64,000 nucleotides of DNA, taken from Halobacteriovoraceae bacterium (GTDB lineage Bacteria > Bdellovibrionota > Bacteriovoracia > Bacteriovoracales > Bacteriovoracaceae). The stretch is taken from positions 62,001 to 126,000 of the forward strand of contig PAVS01000023.1 of the NCBI GenBank assembly GCA_002713145.1. The letters run 5' to 3'. Position numbers and translations under genes: made by a program. This document shows, one piece after another, positions 49,744 through 57,048 of the stretch; position 1 is the first letter of the stretch, and each line of letters opens with the position of its first letter. The notes under the pieces were generated by a model, which had not been told where the DNA came from, ran no database searches, and saw only the letters and a program-made list of their open reading frames with translations.

Positions 49744-51642
49744 TTATTCATTTTTTAATTTAATTAAAAACGTAGTCCCTTCGCCCTCCACAGAACGTAC
49801 AGAAATGTCGCCGTGGTGAAGTTCGATAAAGTATTTTACCAAATAAAGTCCTAGCCCTGAACCTTTAATTTTATGGCTATCATCATTTTTTACCCGATAA
49901 AACTTCTCAAAGATATTTTCCAGATCATCAGGTGAAATACCTCTCCCATTATCAGAAATTTCAACATAGACCCATTGCTCATCGTCCCAGGCTTTGACAT
50001 TTATTTCAGTTCCTTCCCCAGCATACTTTATTGCATTGCCTATAATATTTCCTAAGACTCTATTAATTAGAATCACATCAATTTTTATAGGATAGAGAGG
50101 CTCGAGCTCTAGATTAATTTTCATCTTTTGACGATTTGCTTCAAACTTTAGTTGCTCGACAGTTGTTTCAATAAGAGAATTAATATCTTTAGATTCAAGG
50201 TTGATAGAGAGCTCACGGGATTCAACCTTGGTGAGATCTAAAATAGAGGTGATAAAGTTATTCAACTCATTTGTTGAAGCTACGATATTGACCAAGAGTT
50301 GATCTTGCTCAGTCGTGTTATTGTATTGGGTTTTAAGAATATCGGCGATCCCCGCAATCTTCGCCACTGGAGTTTTTAAGTCATGACTCATAAGAGAAAT
50401 AAAGTTTTGTTTGAGTTTATCTACTTTCTTTAAAACTTTTGCTTCTTCTTGAATGGCGTAGCGAGTTTGATATTCACCGATGGCCCTAAAGGGAACCCAA
50501 ATATAATAGACAACAAAGACACTCAGTATGATATGAGAAATCTTAAACCAAATCCCTAAGAGGATAAAAAATAAAAAAGTAATGATGAAAATACTAAAAA
50601 GGATAAACATCGTTATAAGTAAACCTTTGGTAGGTTGAACTTTCGAAATGATATAAGAGAGGAAGATGGCAATAATAATGGCAATAATATCTGTCACCCA
50701 ATCGCTAACGGGATAGACCGTTTTATTTTGAATAAGAGAGTCAATAATCTGAGCGTGAACATTGATTTTTTGTGCTTTATTATTCTCTTTTCCAAAAGGG
50801 GTTAAAACAAAGTCTGCAGAATTTGAAAAATAGCTTGATCCAACGAGAACAAGTTTGTTCTTAAAAAATCCTCGGGGGAAATTACCAACAACAACACGGT
50901 GAAAAGGGATAGTTTGTAGATTATCTATAACATTAGGATCTTCTAGATATTTAAACAGCGCAAACGTTGCATCTGACTCTCTATCATAATAAGCTCCCTT
51001 AAACGACATGGCATCTACAGTTTCTTTATTTTTTAATTCCCGATATTTATTGGCCATATAGAGATGAAATGAATTCTCACCAGAAATATTTAATATAGCC
51101 CGTCTCGTAACATTATCTTTAGCAAAGATGTTTCCATCTTTATTCAACAAGGCAAGAGAGTATCCTAAATCAATCAATTCCTTAGGTGGAATTTGTTCTC
51201 CCCACGCATCTTTGTCTGTACCAATTCTAAATATATGATTGGCCTGTTTGAATTCGCTCAGTTTCTTTTTAAAAGTAAGAAGGTTTTGCTGATCAATATT
51301 ATTATCTGGCTCTAAAAAAGAAACCATATAACCAATCCCCATAGGGTCATCATTTATAAGTTTTTCTAAAAAGCGATTATGAGATGCATATGTATATGGA
51401 TAGATCTCCCCAAGAAATTGATCACTTTCTTCATCCATTGTGACCATGACAATCTCATCAGAGCTTTGACTTATAAAATTCACCCGGTTCCATAAGTCAT
51501 AAAAAATCGCATCTAGTGAATGGAAAGAGTATTGAATAAGAATAAGGATAAAAATAAGAGTGAAAAAAAGAGGATACAAGTTATTGTATTCTAAGTTTTT
51601 GATTTTATTTCTCAGAAAATTAAAATTCACTTTCAAACTCAC
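49744..51642 (-). CDS. CHASE2-domain sensor histidine kinase
   Basis: The 632-residue kinase has a first membrane helix (about 25-40) and a periplasmic CHASE2 domain (about 41-315) starting DAIFYDLWNRV...EIVMVTMDEESDQFL. Three more helices (about 316-335, 341-364, 367-386) follow. Then come the HisKA domain with His420 (SLMSHDLKTPVAKIAGI) and an HATPase domain (NVIGNAIKYAGEG, ISDNGRGIS, KGSGLGLYLVKYF). The extracellular ligand of CHASE2 domains is mostly unknown. The start is GTG, and its first bases overlap the M48-like gene by 23 bases. Confidence 0.92.
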   Translation of the reverse strand: MSLKVNFNFLRNKIKNLEYNNLYPLFFTLIFILILIQYSFHSLDAIFYDLWNRVNFISQSSDEIVMVTMDEESDQFLGEIYPYTYASHNRFLEKLINDDPMGIGYMVSFLEPDNNIDQQNLLTFKKKLSEFKQANHIFRIGTDKDAWGEQIPPKELIDLGYSLALLNKDGNIFAKDNVTRRAILNISGENSFHLYMANKYRELKNKETVDAMSFKGAYYDRESDATFALFKYLEDPNVIDNLQTIPFHRVVVGNFPRGFFKNKLVLVGSSYFSNSADFVLTPFGKENNKAQKINVHAQIIDSLIQNKTVYPVSDWVTDIIAIIIAIFLSYIISKVQPTKGLLITMFILFSIFIITFLFFILLGIWFKISHIILSVFVVYYIWVPFRAIGEYQTRYAIQEEAKVLKKVDKLKQNFISLMSHDLKTPVAKIAGIADILKTQYNNTTEQDQLLVNIVASTNELNNFITSILDLTKVESRELSINLESKDINSLIETTVEQLKFEANRQKMKINLELEPLYPIKIDVILINRVLGNIIGNAIKYAGEGTEINVKAWDDEQWVYVEISDNGRGISPDDLENIFEKFYRVKNDDSHKIKGSGLGLYLVKYFIELHHGDISVRSVEGEGTTFLIKLKNE

Positions 51643-52537
51643 ATTCTGAGAAAATAGGGAATCTCTCCATATAACTTATAATCAATTGCTCAAAATTTCT
51701 ATTGGTTATAATCACGTTTGTCATTATTCGCTCATTTCTATTCATCACTTCATTATTCATGAGCGCAAAAGGTTTGAGGGAATTGGACGTTTTGATTTTC
51801 TTAGACCAGCCTAAAATATAGTCTATGGGTAAAAAAAATGGTTTGCTTAAGAAAGTCAAAAAGACATAAAACGCTTTATAAAGAGCTGTTTTAAAATCTT
51901 CCTCCTTGTTGATCAGAAAGATCTTCATCCATACTTTTTGGAGAAGAGTTAATCCGCCCCACGTAAGCAAGCCGACCAGTATTTTTGCCCACAGCTCATC
52001 AACCAGTGAAATGATAAAAAGCACCACTAAAACCTGGACAAATTCTTTGAGATATTTTGAAAGACCATGGATCATAATTTGATAGATTGTCGATAGTCCC
52101 AAGCATTTCGTTTTCAGCTTGGTGATTTTAGATTTTTTGTATTGATAAGCAAGCTCAACCAGATCTTCTTTCTTTTCTCTATCTAACTGCTCAAGCAGTT
52201 TTCTACTTAAAACGATAATCCAACCCTTTTTGGATTCGAAAATAAAGAAATTTTCAACAGAGCTATTATATAGATATACTTTTGGCAGTGCTTGGTGATG
52301 ACGATACGAATTGTTTTTAATCACCTGAAAGAGCTCTTGCTCATCTGTATTAATAATTTCTCTCGCCTTAAGCATCATGAGAAGGAACTTATCAAAATAG
52401 AGATAGAGCACTGACCATATTATAAAGAGAAAGCACAGCGCGATCAGAGCAAAGTTTATATCTAAGATAAGAAAACTTATGGCGGCTATAGGCAAAAAGC
52501 TTATGAGAAAGAGGAAAAAGTTCAATAAAGTTATCAT
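51620..52537 (-). CDS. M48-like membrane protein that has lost the HEXXH zinc site
   Basis: The 305-residue protein has two N-terminal helices (about 5-25 and 28-47), a soluble part and two more hydrophobic segments (about 165-200). Residues 84-134 follow the HtpX/M48 peptidase pattern: LPKVYLYNSSVENFFIFESK (P-x-V-x-x-x-x-x-x-x-N-x-F), then WIIVLSRKLLEQLDREKKED. Where M48 enzymes have HELAH, this protein has LAYQY (129-133). Both zinc histidines and the catalytic Glu are gone. It is thus probably a non-catalytic, perhaps sensory or scaffold, protein. It is translated with the CHASE2 kinase (23-base overlap), so a role as co-sensor is possible but inferred. Confidence 0.6.
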   Translation of the reverse strand: MITLLNFFLFLISFLPIAAISFLILDINFALIALCFLFIIWSVLYLYFDKFLLMMLKAREIINTDEQELFQVIKNNSYRHHQALPKVYLYNSSVENFFIFESKKGWIIVLSRKLLEQLDREKKEDLVELAYQYKKSKITKLKTKCLGLSTIYQIMIHGLSKYLKEFVQVLVVLFIISLVDELWAKILVGLLTWGGLTLLQKVWMKIFLINKEEDFKTALYKAFYVFLTFLSKPFFLPIDYILGWSKKIKTSNSLKPFALMNNEVMNRNERIMTNVIITNRNFEQLIISYMERFPIFSECEFESEF

Positions 52538-52633
52538 GATTTCAATATTTTAAACCCAAAATGCGTACAATCCAAGATGGGGAATTTAACGCTCCGCATC
52601 CAATGTCATTTTTACTTAGCTTTTCTTAAGTTC

Positions 52634-52662
52634 TCGACAAAAATACTCAATAGGGCTATAAA
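52634..52662 (+). promoter_or_regulatory. Promoter of the BFD-like and endonuclease IV-like genes
   Basis: TCGACA, a 17-base spacer and TATAAA (each one mismatch) lie about 33 bases before the ATG of the BFD-like gene at 52696. Strong agreement on spacing and both boxes. Confidence 0.6.
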
Positions 52663-52695
52663 GCAGAAGCTCATGAAGATACAGGGGTTGAATTT

Positions 52696-52938
52696 ATGGA
52701 CTCCAAAGATGAAGAACTATTGCTGGAAGCTAGAGAGATTCTTACTCGCAGCAATACAAGTAACGCTGAAGATGAACTCATTTGTGAATGTTGCAGTGTG
52801 AGCTTATTTGATATTAGAGAATTTGTTAACGGGAATAATGGTTATTTAGACCTCAATCAACTTCGAGAAGAACTGAAACTGGGGAGTGGATGTTCAAGCT
52901 GTCTTAAAAGTTTTGATAGCTGGAAGAAAAAGGTTTGA
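52696..52938 (+). CDS. BFD-like [2Fe-2S]-binding protein
   Basis: The 80-residue protein has the BFD pattern of four cysteines: ICECCSVSLFDIREFV and LGSGCSSCLKSF, with a helix-turn-helix between. BFD domains bind [2Fe-2S] and act as bacterioferritin-associated or nitrite reductase ferredoxins. The N-terminal 25 residues are an acidic helix not in classic Bfd. It sits 24 bases before the endonuclease IV-like gene, so they share a transcript. Confidence 0.75.
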   Translation: MDSKDEELLLEAREILTRSNTSNAEDELICECCSVSLFDIREFVNGNNGYLDLNQLREELKLGSGCSSCLKSFDSWKKKV

Positions 52939-52962
52939 GTCTAAAAATTAGAAGGAGAATGT

Positions 52963-53799
52963 ATGTCGTTTGATAGACTGCTATTCGGTACAGCTGGGGT
53001 TCCAAATTGTACTGTAAAGAAAAACAATCCGGTTGAAGGTGTGCAAAAAATTGCTGAGCTTGGACTTGATTGTATGCAACTAGAGTTCGCACACGGAGTA
53101 AGAATGAAAGAAGAGATTTCATCTGCTCTTAGAAAGGCATCTTATGAACTCGGTATACCTTTGACTTCACACGGTCCATACTACATCAATTTAAATGCTA
53201 GAGAGCAAGATAAAATTGATTCTTCTGTAGAAAGAATTATTCAGACAGCAAAAATCTCGGATCTTTGTGGAGCTGAATCTATGACTTTTCACGCGGCTTT
53301 TTACATGAAAGATTCTCCTTACGATGTATTTGATTTGGTAGAAAAATCAATGAATGTTATCGAAGAAAGACTTTCTAGGCTTGATATTGAGATTGAGTTA
53401 AGACCTGAGCTTACAGGGAAAACATCTCAGTTTGGATCACTTGAAGAGCTTATTTCTCTTACTAAAAATGTTATGAGTGTTAAGCCTTGTATGGACTTCT
53501 CTCATCTTTATGCCAGAACAGGCAAGTGTAACTCTTTTGAAGAAATGACAGAAGTTCTAGATCAGTTAGAAGCTGAGCTTGGAAAAGATGCTCTTGATAA
53601 TATGCATATTCATGTTTCTGGAATTAGCTCAAACTCTAAAGGTGATTTAAAGCATCTCAATTTAGAGAAATCAGACTTTAACTGGAAAGATATGCTAAGA
53701 GCTCTTAAAACAAAAGGTTGTAAAGGATATGTTATTTCTAACTCTCCTAACCTAGAGCAAGACGCTAAAATGCTTAAAGACCATTACATGGCCATATAA
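52963..53799 (+). CDS. Endonuclease IV-like TIM-barrel protein
   Basis: The 278-residue AP endonuclease family 2 protein has the zinc-ligand pattern of Nfo: His70 (SHGPYYINL), His110 (MTFHAAFYM), Glu149 (RPELTGK), Asp178 and His181 (MDFSHLYAR), His215/His217 (MHIHVSG), Asp228 and His231 (GDLKHLNL). The last expected Glu ligand, in a SESP-like motif, is Asn260 (VISNSPNLEQDA). By family it cuts DNA at abasic sites, but sugar isomerases share the fold. The Asn change could alter metal binding. AAGGAG precedes the ATG. A terminator follows. Confidence 0.8.
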   Translation: MSFDRLLFGTAGVPNCTVKKNNPVEGVQKIAELGLDCMQLEFAHGVRMKEEISSALRKASYELGIPLTSHGPYYINLNAREQDKIDSSVERIIQTAKISDLCGAESMTFHAAFYMKDSPYDVFDLVEKSMNVIEERLSRLDIEIELRPELTGKTSQFGSLEELISLTKNVMSVKPCMDFSHLYARTGKCNSFEEMTEVLDQLEAELGKDALDNMHIHVSGISSNSKGDLKHLNLEKSDFNWKDMLRALKTKGCKGYVISNSPNLEQDAKMLKDHYMAI

Positions 53800-53802
53800 A
53801 AC

Positions 53803-53833
53803 AAAAAAAAGCCTCCACTCCGGAGGCTTTTTT
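53803..53833. terminator. Bidirectional terminator between endonuclease IV-like and the small helical gene
   Basis: An A run with GCCTCC, loop ACTCC and GGAGGC followed by six T residues forms a 6-base GC stem extended by A-T pairs. It abuts the stop of the minus-strand gene at 53832, so serves both. Confidence 0.9.
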
Positions 53834-54116
53834 ATTTCTTTTTATCTTCGTTTAACATTTCACTTAATTTTCTAATCGCTGTTTTATTATGAATATCGGT
53901 TGCCTCTCTGGCTTGACTGCCACTGACACAAAAACCAATTTCTCTTAACAAATGATCTGAGATGGCCACGCAATTATAGATCAAGGATTCTCTTTTACGG
54001 GGATCCTGCACATAAGCTTCGGTTTGTTGCCCCACCATAGTAGGGAGAAGGTTCTTGGCCACTTCAAGTTTTTTCTCAATATAATCTTTTTCTGAAATTG
54101 CGTATTTTCTGCTCAT
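53832..54116 (-). CDS. Small helical protein of unknown function
   Basis: The 94-residue cytosolic protein (KYAISEKDYIEKKLEVAKNL, AISDHLLREIGFCVSGSQAR) is rich in charged residues and appears all-helical. No family is recognised. It lies 59 bases after asnB, in the same direction, and ends on the shared terminator. Confidence 0.55.
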   Translation of the reverse strand: MSRKYAISEKDYIEKKLEVAKNLLPTMVGQQTEAYVQDPRKRESLIYNCVAISDHLLREIGFCVSGSQAREATDIHNKTAIRKLSEMLNEDKKK

Positions 54117-54175
54117 GCTATAAGTCTATCAGAGACCTAAATTATTCATAGGTTAATATTTCTTAATTTTCTTCA

Positions 54176-55750
54176 CTAAGCCCCACTCGCTCCATAGTTC
54201 GGAAGAACTCGAGCAGAGGGGTCTTTTACATCGCAGTTCTCCCACTCTTTATTGGGCATCCAAAAATCTTTTATGAGTTTAGCTCTTCTCGGGTAAAATT
54301 CTTCAAATATCTGTCTATATAACAATGATTCTTTGGTAAAAGGTGTGGCATGTGTATAGCGTTGGATAGTGGCTGCATACTCACTATCTGTATACAAACT
54401 CTCAGCATATTCTTTTAAATAATCTACCAGAGAGTGGCCAACAGCATCACTGAAAGCCGCCTTTTCACGATAAAGAATCGATTGAGGTAGATAATCACCT
54501 TCAAAAGCTTTTCTTAGTAGATATTTTCCCTGGCCATAAACATTCATTTTTTTAGCTGGATCAATACTCATAACGTACTTTACAAAATCGGTGTCGCTAA
54601 AAGGGACTCTCGCTTCAAGGGAGTGAGCGGCAATACATCTATCTGCTCTTAATACATCATAGATATACAATTCACGAACTCTCTTCGCCGCCTCTTTTTG
54701 GAATTCAGCTGCACTTGGAGCAAAGTCTGTATATTTATAGCCAAAGATTTCATCACTGACCTCACCCGTCATAAGAACTTTGATATCAGTTTTTTCACGA
54801 ATAAATTTACACACCAAATACATTCCTACACTCGCTCTTACTGTGGTGATATCAAAAGTTTCGAGGTGATAAATAACATCCCTTAAACTAGAGAGCACAT
54901 CTTCTTTGGTGATGATAACTTCAGTGTGGTCAGAACCAATATGGTCTGCGACTTCTTTGGCATATTTTAAATCGATCGCGTCTCCCGTCATCCCGATGGC
55001 AAAAGTGCGAATAGGTTTTTGAGAATGCTTTTGAGCAATGGCACAAACGAGTGAGGAATCTAACCCCCCACTTAATAAAAATCCAACAGGTGCATCAGAA
55101 TTTAATCTTTTAACAACTCCCTGAGTGAGAAGTTTATTGATATTTTTGTATACCTCATCTAAATCATCGAGTTGATACTCAGTAACTTCGCCCAGATCGA
55201 TAAATTTTTTAATCTCTCCTCTTTCATAATAATGTCCAGGGGGAAAGGGAAGGATAGTTTCACAAATTTCATGCAAGGCCTTTACTTCACTGGCAAAACA
55301 AATTTTACCACTTTCGGTATGACCATAGAATAAAGGCCTAATTCCCATAGGATCTCTTGCTGCAAAAACCTCATCTGATCCTTCATCATAAATAACAAAG
55401 GCATACTCACCATCAATGTCCGCTAATAGTTTAGGCATCCCCTGAGAAAGAAACAAATCCACCAAAACTTCGCAGTCACTCTCTGACTTATAAGCATAAG
55501 ATGAGTCACGTTTTATAGCTTGGTAGTTATATATTTCTCCATTACATATGACATGAACGCCTTGGTCGATAAAAGGTTGATCCCCAGAATGTGTAAGATC
55601 CATGATCGCCAATCTTGAAAAACCTATATGGGCTTTGGCCAGAGTTTCTACCCTCACATCATCAGGACCTCGATGAAAAATTTTATTGAGAGCTTTTTTA
55701 AAGTCTAGGGTCGCTATTTTTTGATCATGAATAAATACAAATCCACACAT
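54176..55750 (-). CDS. asnB: Glutamine-hydrolysing asparagine synthetase
   Basis: The 524-residue enzyme starts MCGFVFIHDQ; Cys2 becomes the N-terminal nucleophile of the glutaminase domain, so the ATG at 55750 is the right start (GGAGGAA lies seven bases upstream; an earlier in-frame start would bury the Cys). The glutaminase domain has FHRGPDD, SRLAIMDL and NGEIYNY. The synthetase domain has the PP-loop LSGGLDSSLV and EVSDEIFGY. It makes asparagine from aspartate, glutamine and ATP. An AsnC-type regulator is divergent from it. Confidence 0.95.
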   Translation of the reverse strand: MCGFVFIHDQKIATLDFKKALNKIFHRGPDDVRVETLAKAHIGFSRLAIMDLTHSGDQPFIDQGVHVICNGEIYNYQAIKRDSSYAYKSESDCEVLVDLFLSQGMPKLLADIDGEYAFVIYDEGSDEVFAARDPMGIRPLFYGHTESGKICFASEVKALHEICETILPFPPGHYYERGEIKKFIDLGEVTEYQLDDLDEVYKNINKLLTQGVVKRLNSDAPVGFLLSGGLDSSLVCAIAQKHSQKPIRTFAIGMTGDAIDLKYAKEVADHIGSDHTEVIITKEDVLSSLRDVIYHLETFDITTVRASVGMYLVCKFIREKTDIKVLMTGEVSDEIFGYKYTDFAPSAAEFQKEAAKRVRELYIYDVLRADRCIAAHSLEARVPFSDTDFVKYVMSIDPAKKMNVYGQGKYLLRKAFEGDYLPQSILYREKAAFSDAVGHSLVDYLKEYAESLYTDSEYAATIQRYTHATPFTKESLLYRQIFEEFYPRRAKLIKDFWMPNKEWENCDVKDPSARVLPNYGASGA

Positions 55751-55771
55751 ATTGGTTCCTCCATCTAAGAG

Positions 55772-55800
55772 ATTATCGACAAACAAGGCAGAATATTCAA
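55772..55800 (-). promoter_or_regulatory. Promoter of asnB
   Basis: TTGAAT, a 17-base spacer and GATAAT lie on the minus strand, with the start point near 55765, about 15 bases before the asnB ATG. An inverted repeat (55802-55816) sits immediately upstream of the -35. Confidence 0.5.
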
Positions 55801-55801
55801 C

Positions 55802-55816
55802 ATCTAATACTTAGAT
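55802..55816. promoter_or_regulatory. Candidate AsnC operator between asnB and the regulator gene
   Basis: ATCTAA-TAC-TTAGAT is a perfect 6-base inverted repeat with a three-base spacer, directly next to the asnB -35 box. ATCTAA recurs at 55762-55767 inside ATCTAAGAGAT. Lrp/AsnC proteins bind such short AT-rich dyads, often as repeats. Confidence 0.45.
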
Positions 55817-55856
55817 TGTTTAATTTTTACGAAAATGATACTTTTATTAGGGTAAT

Positions 55857-55865
55857 TGGTATAAA
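55857..55865 (+). promoter_or_regulatory. Extended -10 for the AsnC-family gene
   Basis: TGG-TATAAA is an extended -10 element about 20 bases before the regulator ATG. No -35 of note lies 17 bases upstream. It is back-to-back with the asnB promoter. Confidence 0.35.
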
Positions 55866-55887
55866 CTCATAAAATGGAAGCTCTAAT

Positions 55888-56361
55888 ATGACCGAAAAAT
55901 ATGAGATTGATAGTGTGGATAGACAAATATTGAACGAACTGATGCAAAATGCTCGTGCGCCCTTTATTGAAATTGCCAGAAAATTAATTGTCTCAGGGGG
56001 AACCATCCATCAGAGAGTGGATAAAATGAAAGCGGCGGGTATTATCGAGGGAAGTACTTTGCGCCTCAACCTAAAAAAACTAGGCTTTGATGTCACAGTG
56101 TTTTTAGGAGTTCACCTTAAAAGCACCAAAGATATGCCAGAGGTTATAGAGAAGCTCAATACCTTTCCAGAAGTGGTAGAGGCTCATTTTACCACAGGTA
56201 ACTATGCTCTCTTATTAAAAATCAATACCTCAAGTATTAGTGACTATCACCAGTTTCTGGTGGATAAACTTCAAAGCATTGAAAGTGTGCAAGCCACTGA
56301 ATCTTTTATAAGTTTAGACCAACCTATATCCAAAGAAGTGGCCATTTTGTCTCCGAGTTAG
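55888..56361 (+). CDS. Lrp/AsnC-family transcription regulator
   Basis: The 157-residue regulator has an N-terminal helix-turn-helix (SVDRQILNELMQNARAPFIE, IARKLIVSGGTIHQRVDKMK) and a C-terminal RAM/AsnC ligand domain (KLGFDVTVFLGVHLKS, FPEVVEAHFTTGNYALLLKI). It is divergent from asnB, with an inverted repeat between. E. coli AsnC controls asnA in this type of layout, so control of asnB by asparagine is the simplest reading. Confidence 0.9.
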   Translation: MTEKYEIDSVDRQILNELMQNARAPFIEIARKLIVSGGTIHQRVDKMKAAGIIEGSTLRLNLKKLGFDVTVFLGVHLKSTKDMPEVIEKLNTFPEVVEAHFTTGNYALLLKINTSSISDYHQFLVDKLQSIESVQATESFISLDQPISKEVAILSPS

Positions 56362-56433
56362 ACACTCCGGTATACAAATGTCCAATAAGTAAACAATTCC
56401 CTCCTGTTTTTCATTAAGAATTCCTTTAAAATC

Positions 56434-56451
56434 TTGGCATACCACTTGCTT
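56434..56451 (+). promoter_or_regulatory. Sigma-54 promoter of the pilin gene
   Basis: TTGGCATACCACTTGCTT matches the -24/-12 consensus TGGCAC-n5-TTGCT, with GG (56436-56437) and GC (56448-56449) exactly ten bases apart. Only the last base or two of the -24 element differ. The start point would be near 56461, 24 bases before the pilin ATG. An NtrC-type activator is encoded at 48229-49728. Confidence 0.7.
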
Positions 56452-56484
56452 TATACAAGGCAGAACATCTAAAGGGAGATGAAA

Positions 56485-56958
56485 ATGAAAAATCTATTTA
56501 TTTTAACTGCATTAGTTTTATCACTTAAAAGTTTTGCTGCGACTACTGGAGACATTACTATTTCTGGAACAGTTGATGCTGAGTTAAGCCTCACATTATC
56601 TACTAATAGCTATACTACATTAGATATAGAAGGTGGTGGTGATCATACCGTGGCTACGGCCAATGAAGTTTGTAATGATTTAGATGGTTATAAAATCTAT
56701 GGTTACTCAACCAATGGATCTGAATTACAAAACACAGATAACACTAACGTAAGTACTTCTTATACAGTAAAGTATGATGGGTCCAGTGCGGTAAGCCTTG
56801 GTGCCGGTTCTGCTAACAAAGTACAACTTAAAGATAGTGGCGCTCTAACAAGTTCTGCAGATGAAGATAGTGATATCGTTGTTGATGTTTCTGCCTTTGC
56901 AACTGCCCCTGCAGGGACCTACACAGATACAATCACATTAGAGATTGTGGCCAACTAA
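56485..56958 (+). CDS. Pilin-like secreted protein (chaperone-usher major subunit)
   Basis: The 157-residue protein has a signal peptide (MKNLFILTALVLSLKSFA). The mature beta-rich domain starts ATTGDITISGTVDAELSLTL and ends PAGTYTDTITLEIVAN, the typical donor/acceptor end of chaperone-usher pilins, notably the archaic or spore-coat-U-like type. It is rich in Thr, Ser, Asp and Gly and has a single Cys, so no internal disulfide. The ATG at 56485 is placed six bases after GGGAG; the ATG at 56479 abuts it. A terminator follows, favouring high pilin levels over usher. Confidence 0.72.
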   Translation: MKNLFILTALVLSLKSFAATTGDITISGTVDAELSLTLSTNSYTTLDIEGGGDHTVATANEVCNDLDGYKIYGYSTNGSELQNTDNTNVSTSYTVKYDGSSAVSLGAGSANKVQLKDSGALTSSADEDSDIVVDVSAFATAPAGTYTDTITLEIVAN

Positions 56959-56982
56959 TTTTTTAATTATTTTAAAATGTCT

Positions 56983-57009
56983 AAGGGAGAAGTTGCTTCT
57001 CCCTTTTTT
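56983..57009 (+). terminator. Terminator/attenuator between pilin and usher
   Basis: AAGGGAGAAG, loop TTG and CTTCTCCCTT form a perfect 10-base stem with a T run to 57009. It lies 25 bases after the pilin stop and 40 before the usher start, so should let only part of the transcript reach the usher. Confidence 0.8.
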
Positions 57010-57048
57010 ATTGCTTTTTTACCTCTTTTAAATGGCTTAAAATAAAGT

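Noticed and set aside
52577..52801. Plus-strand frame overlapping the BFD-like gene
   Set aside because: No ribosome site, no family features, and it covers the promoter of the better supported gene at 52696.
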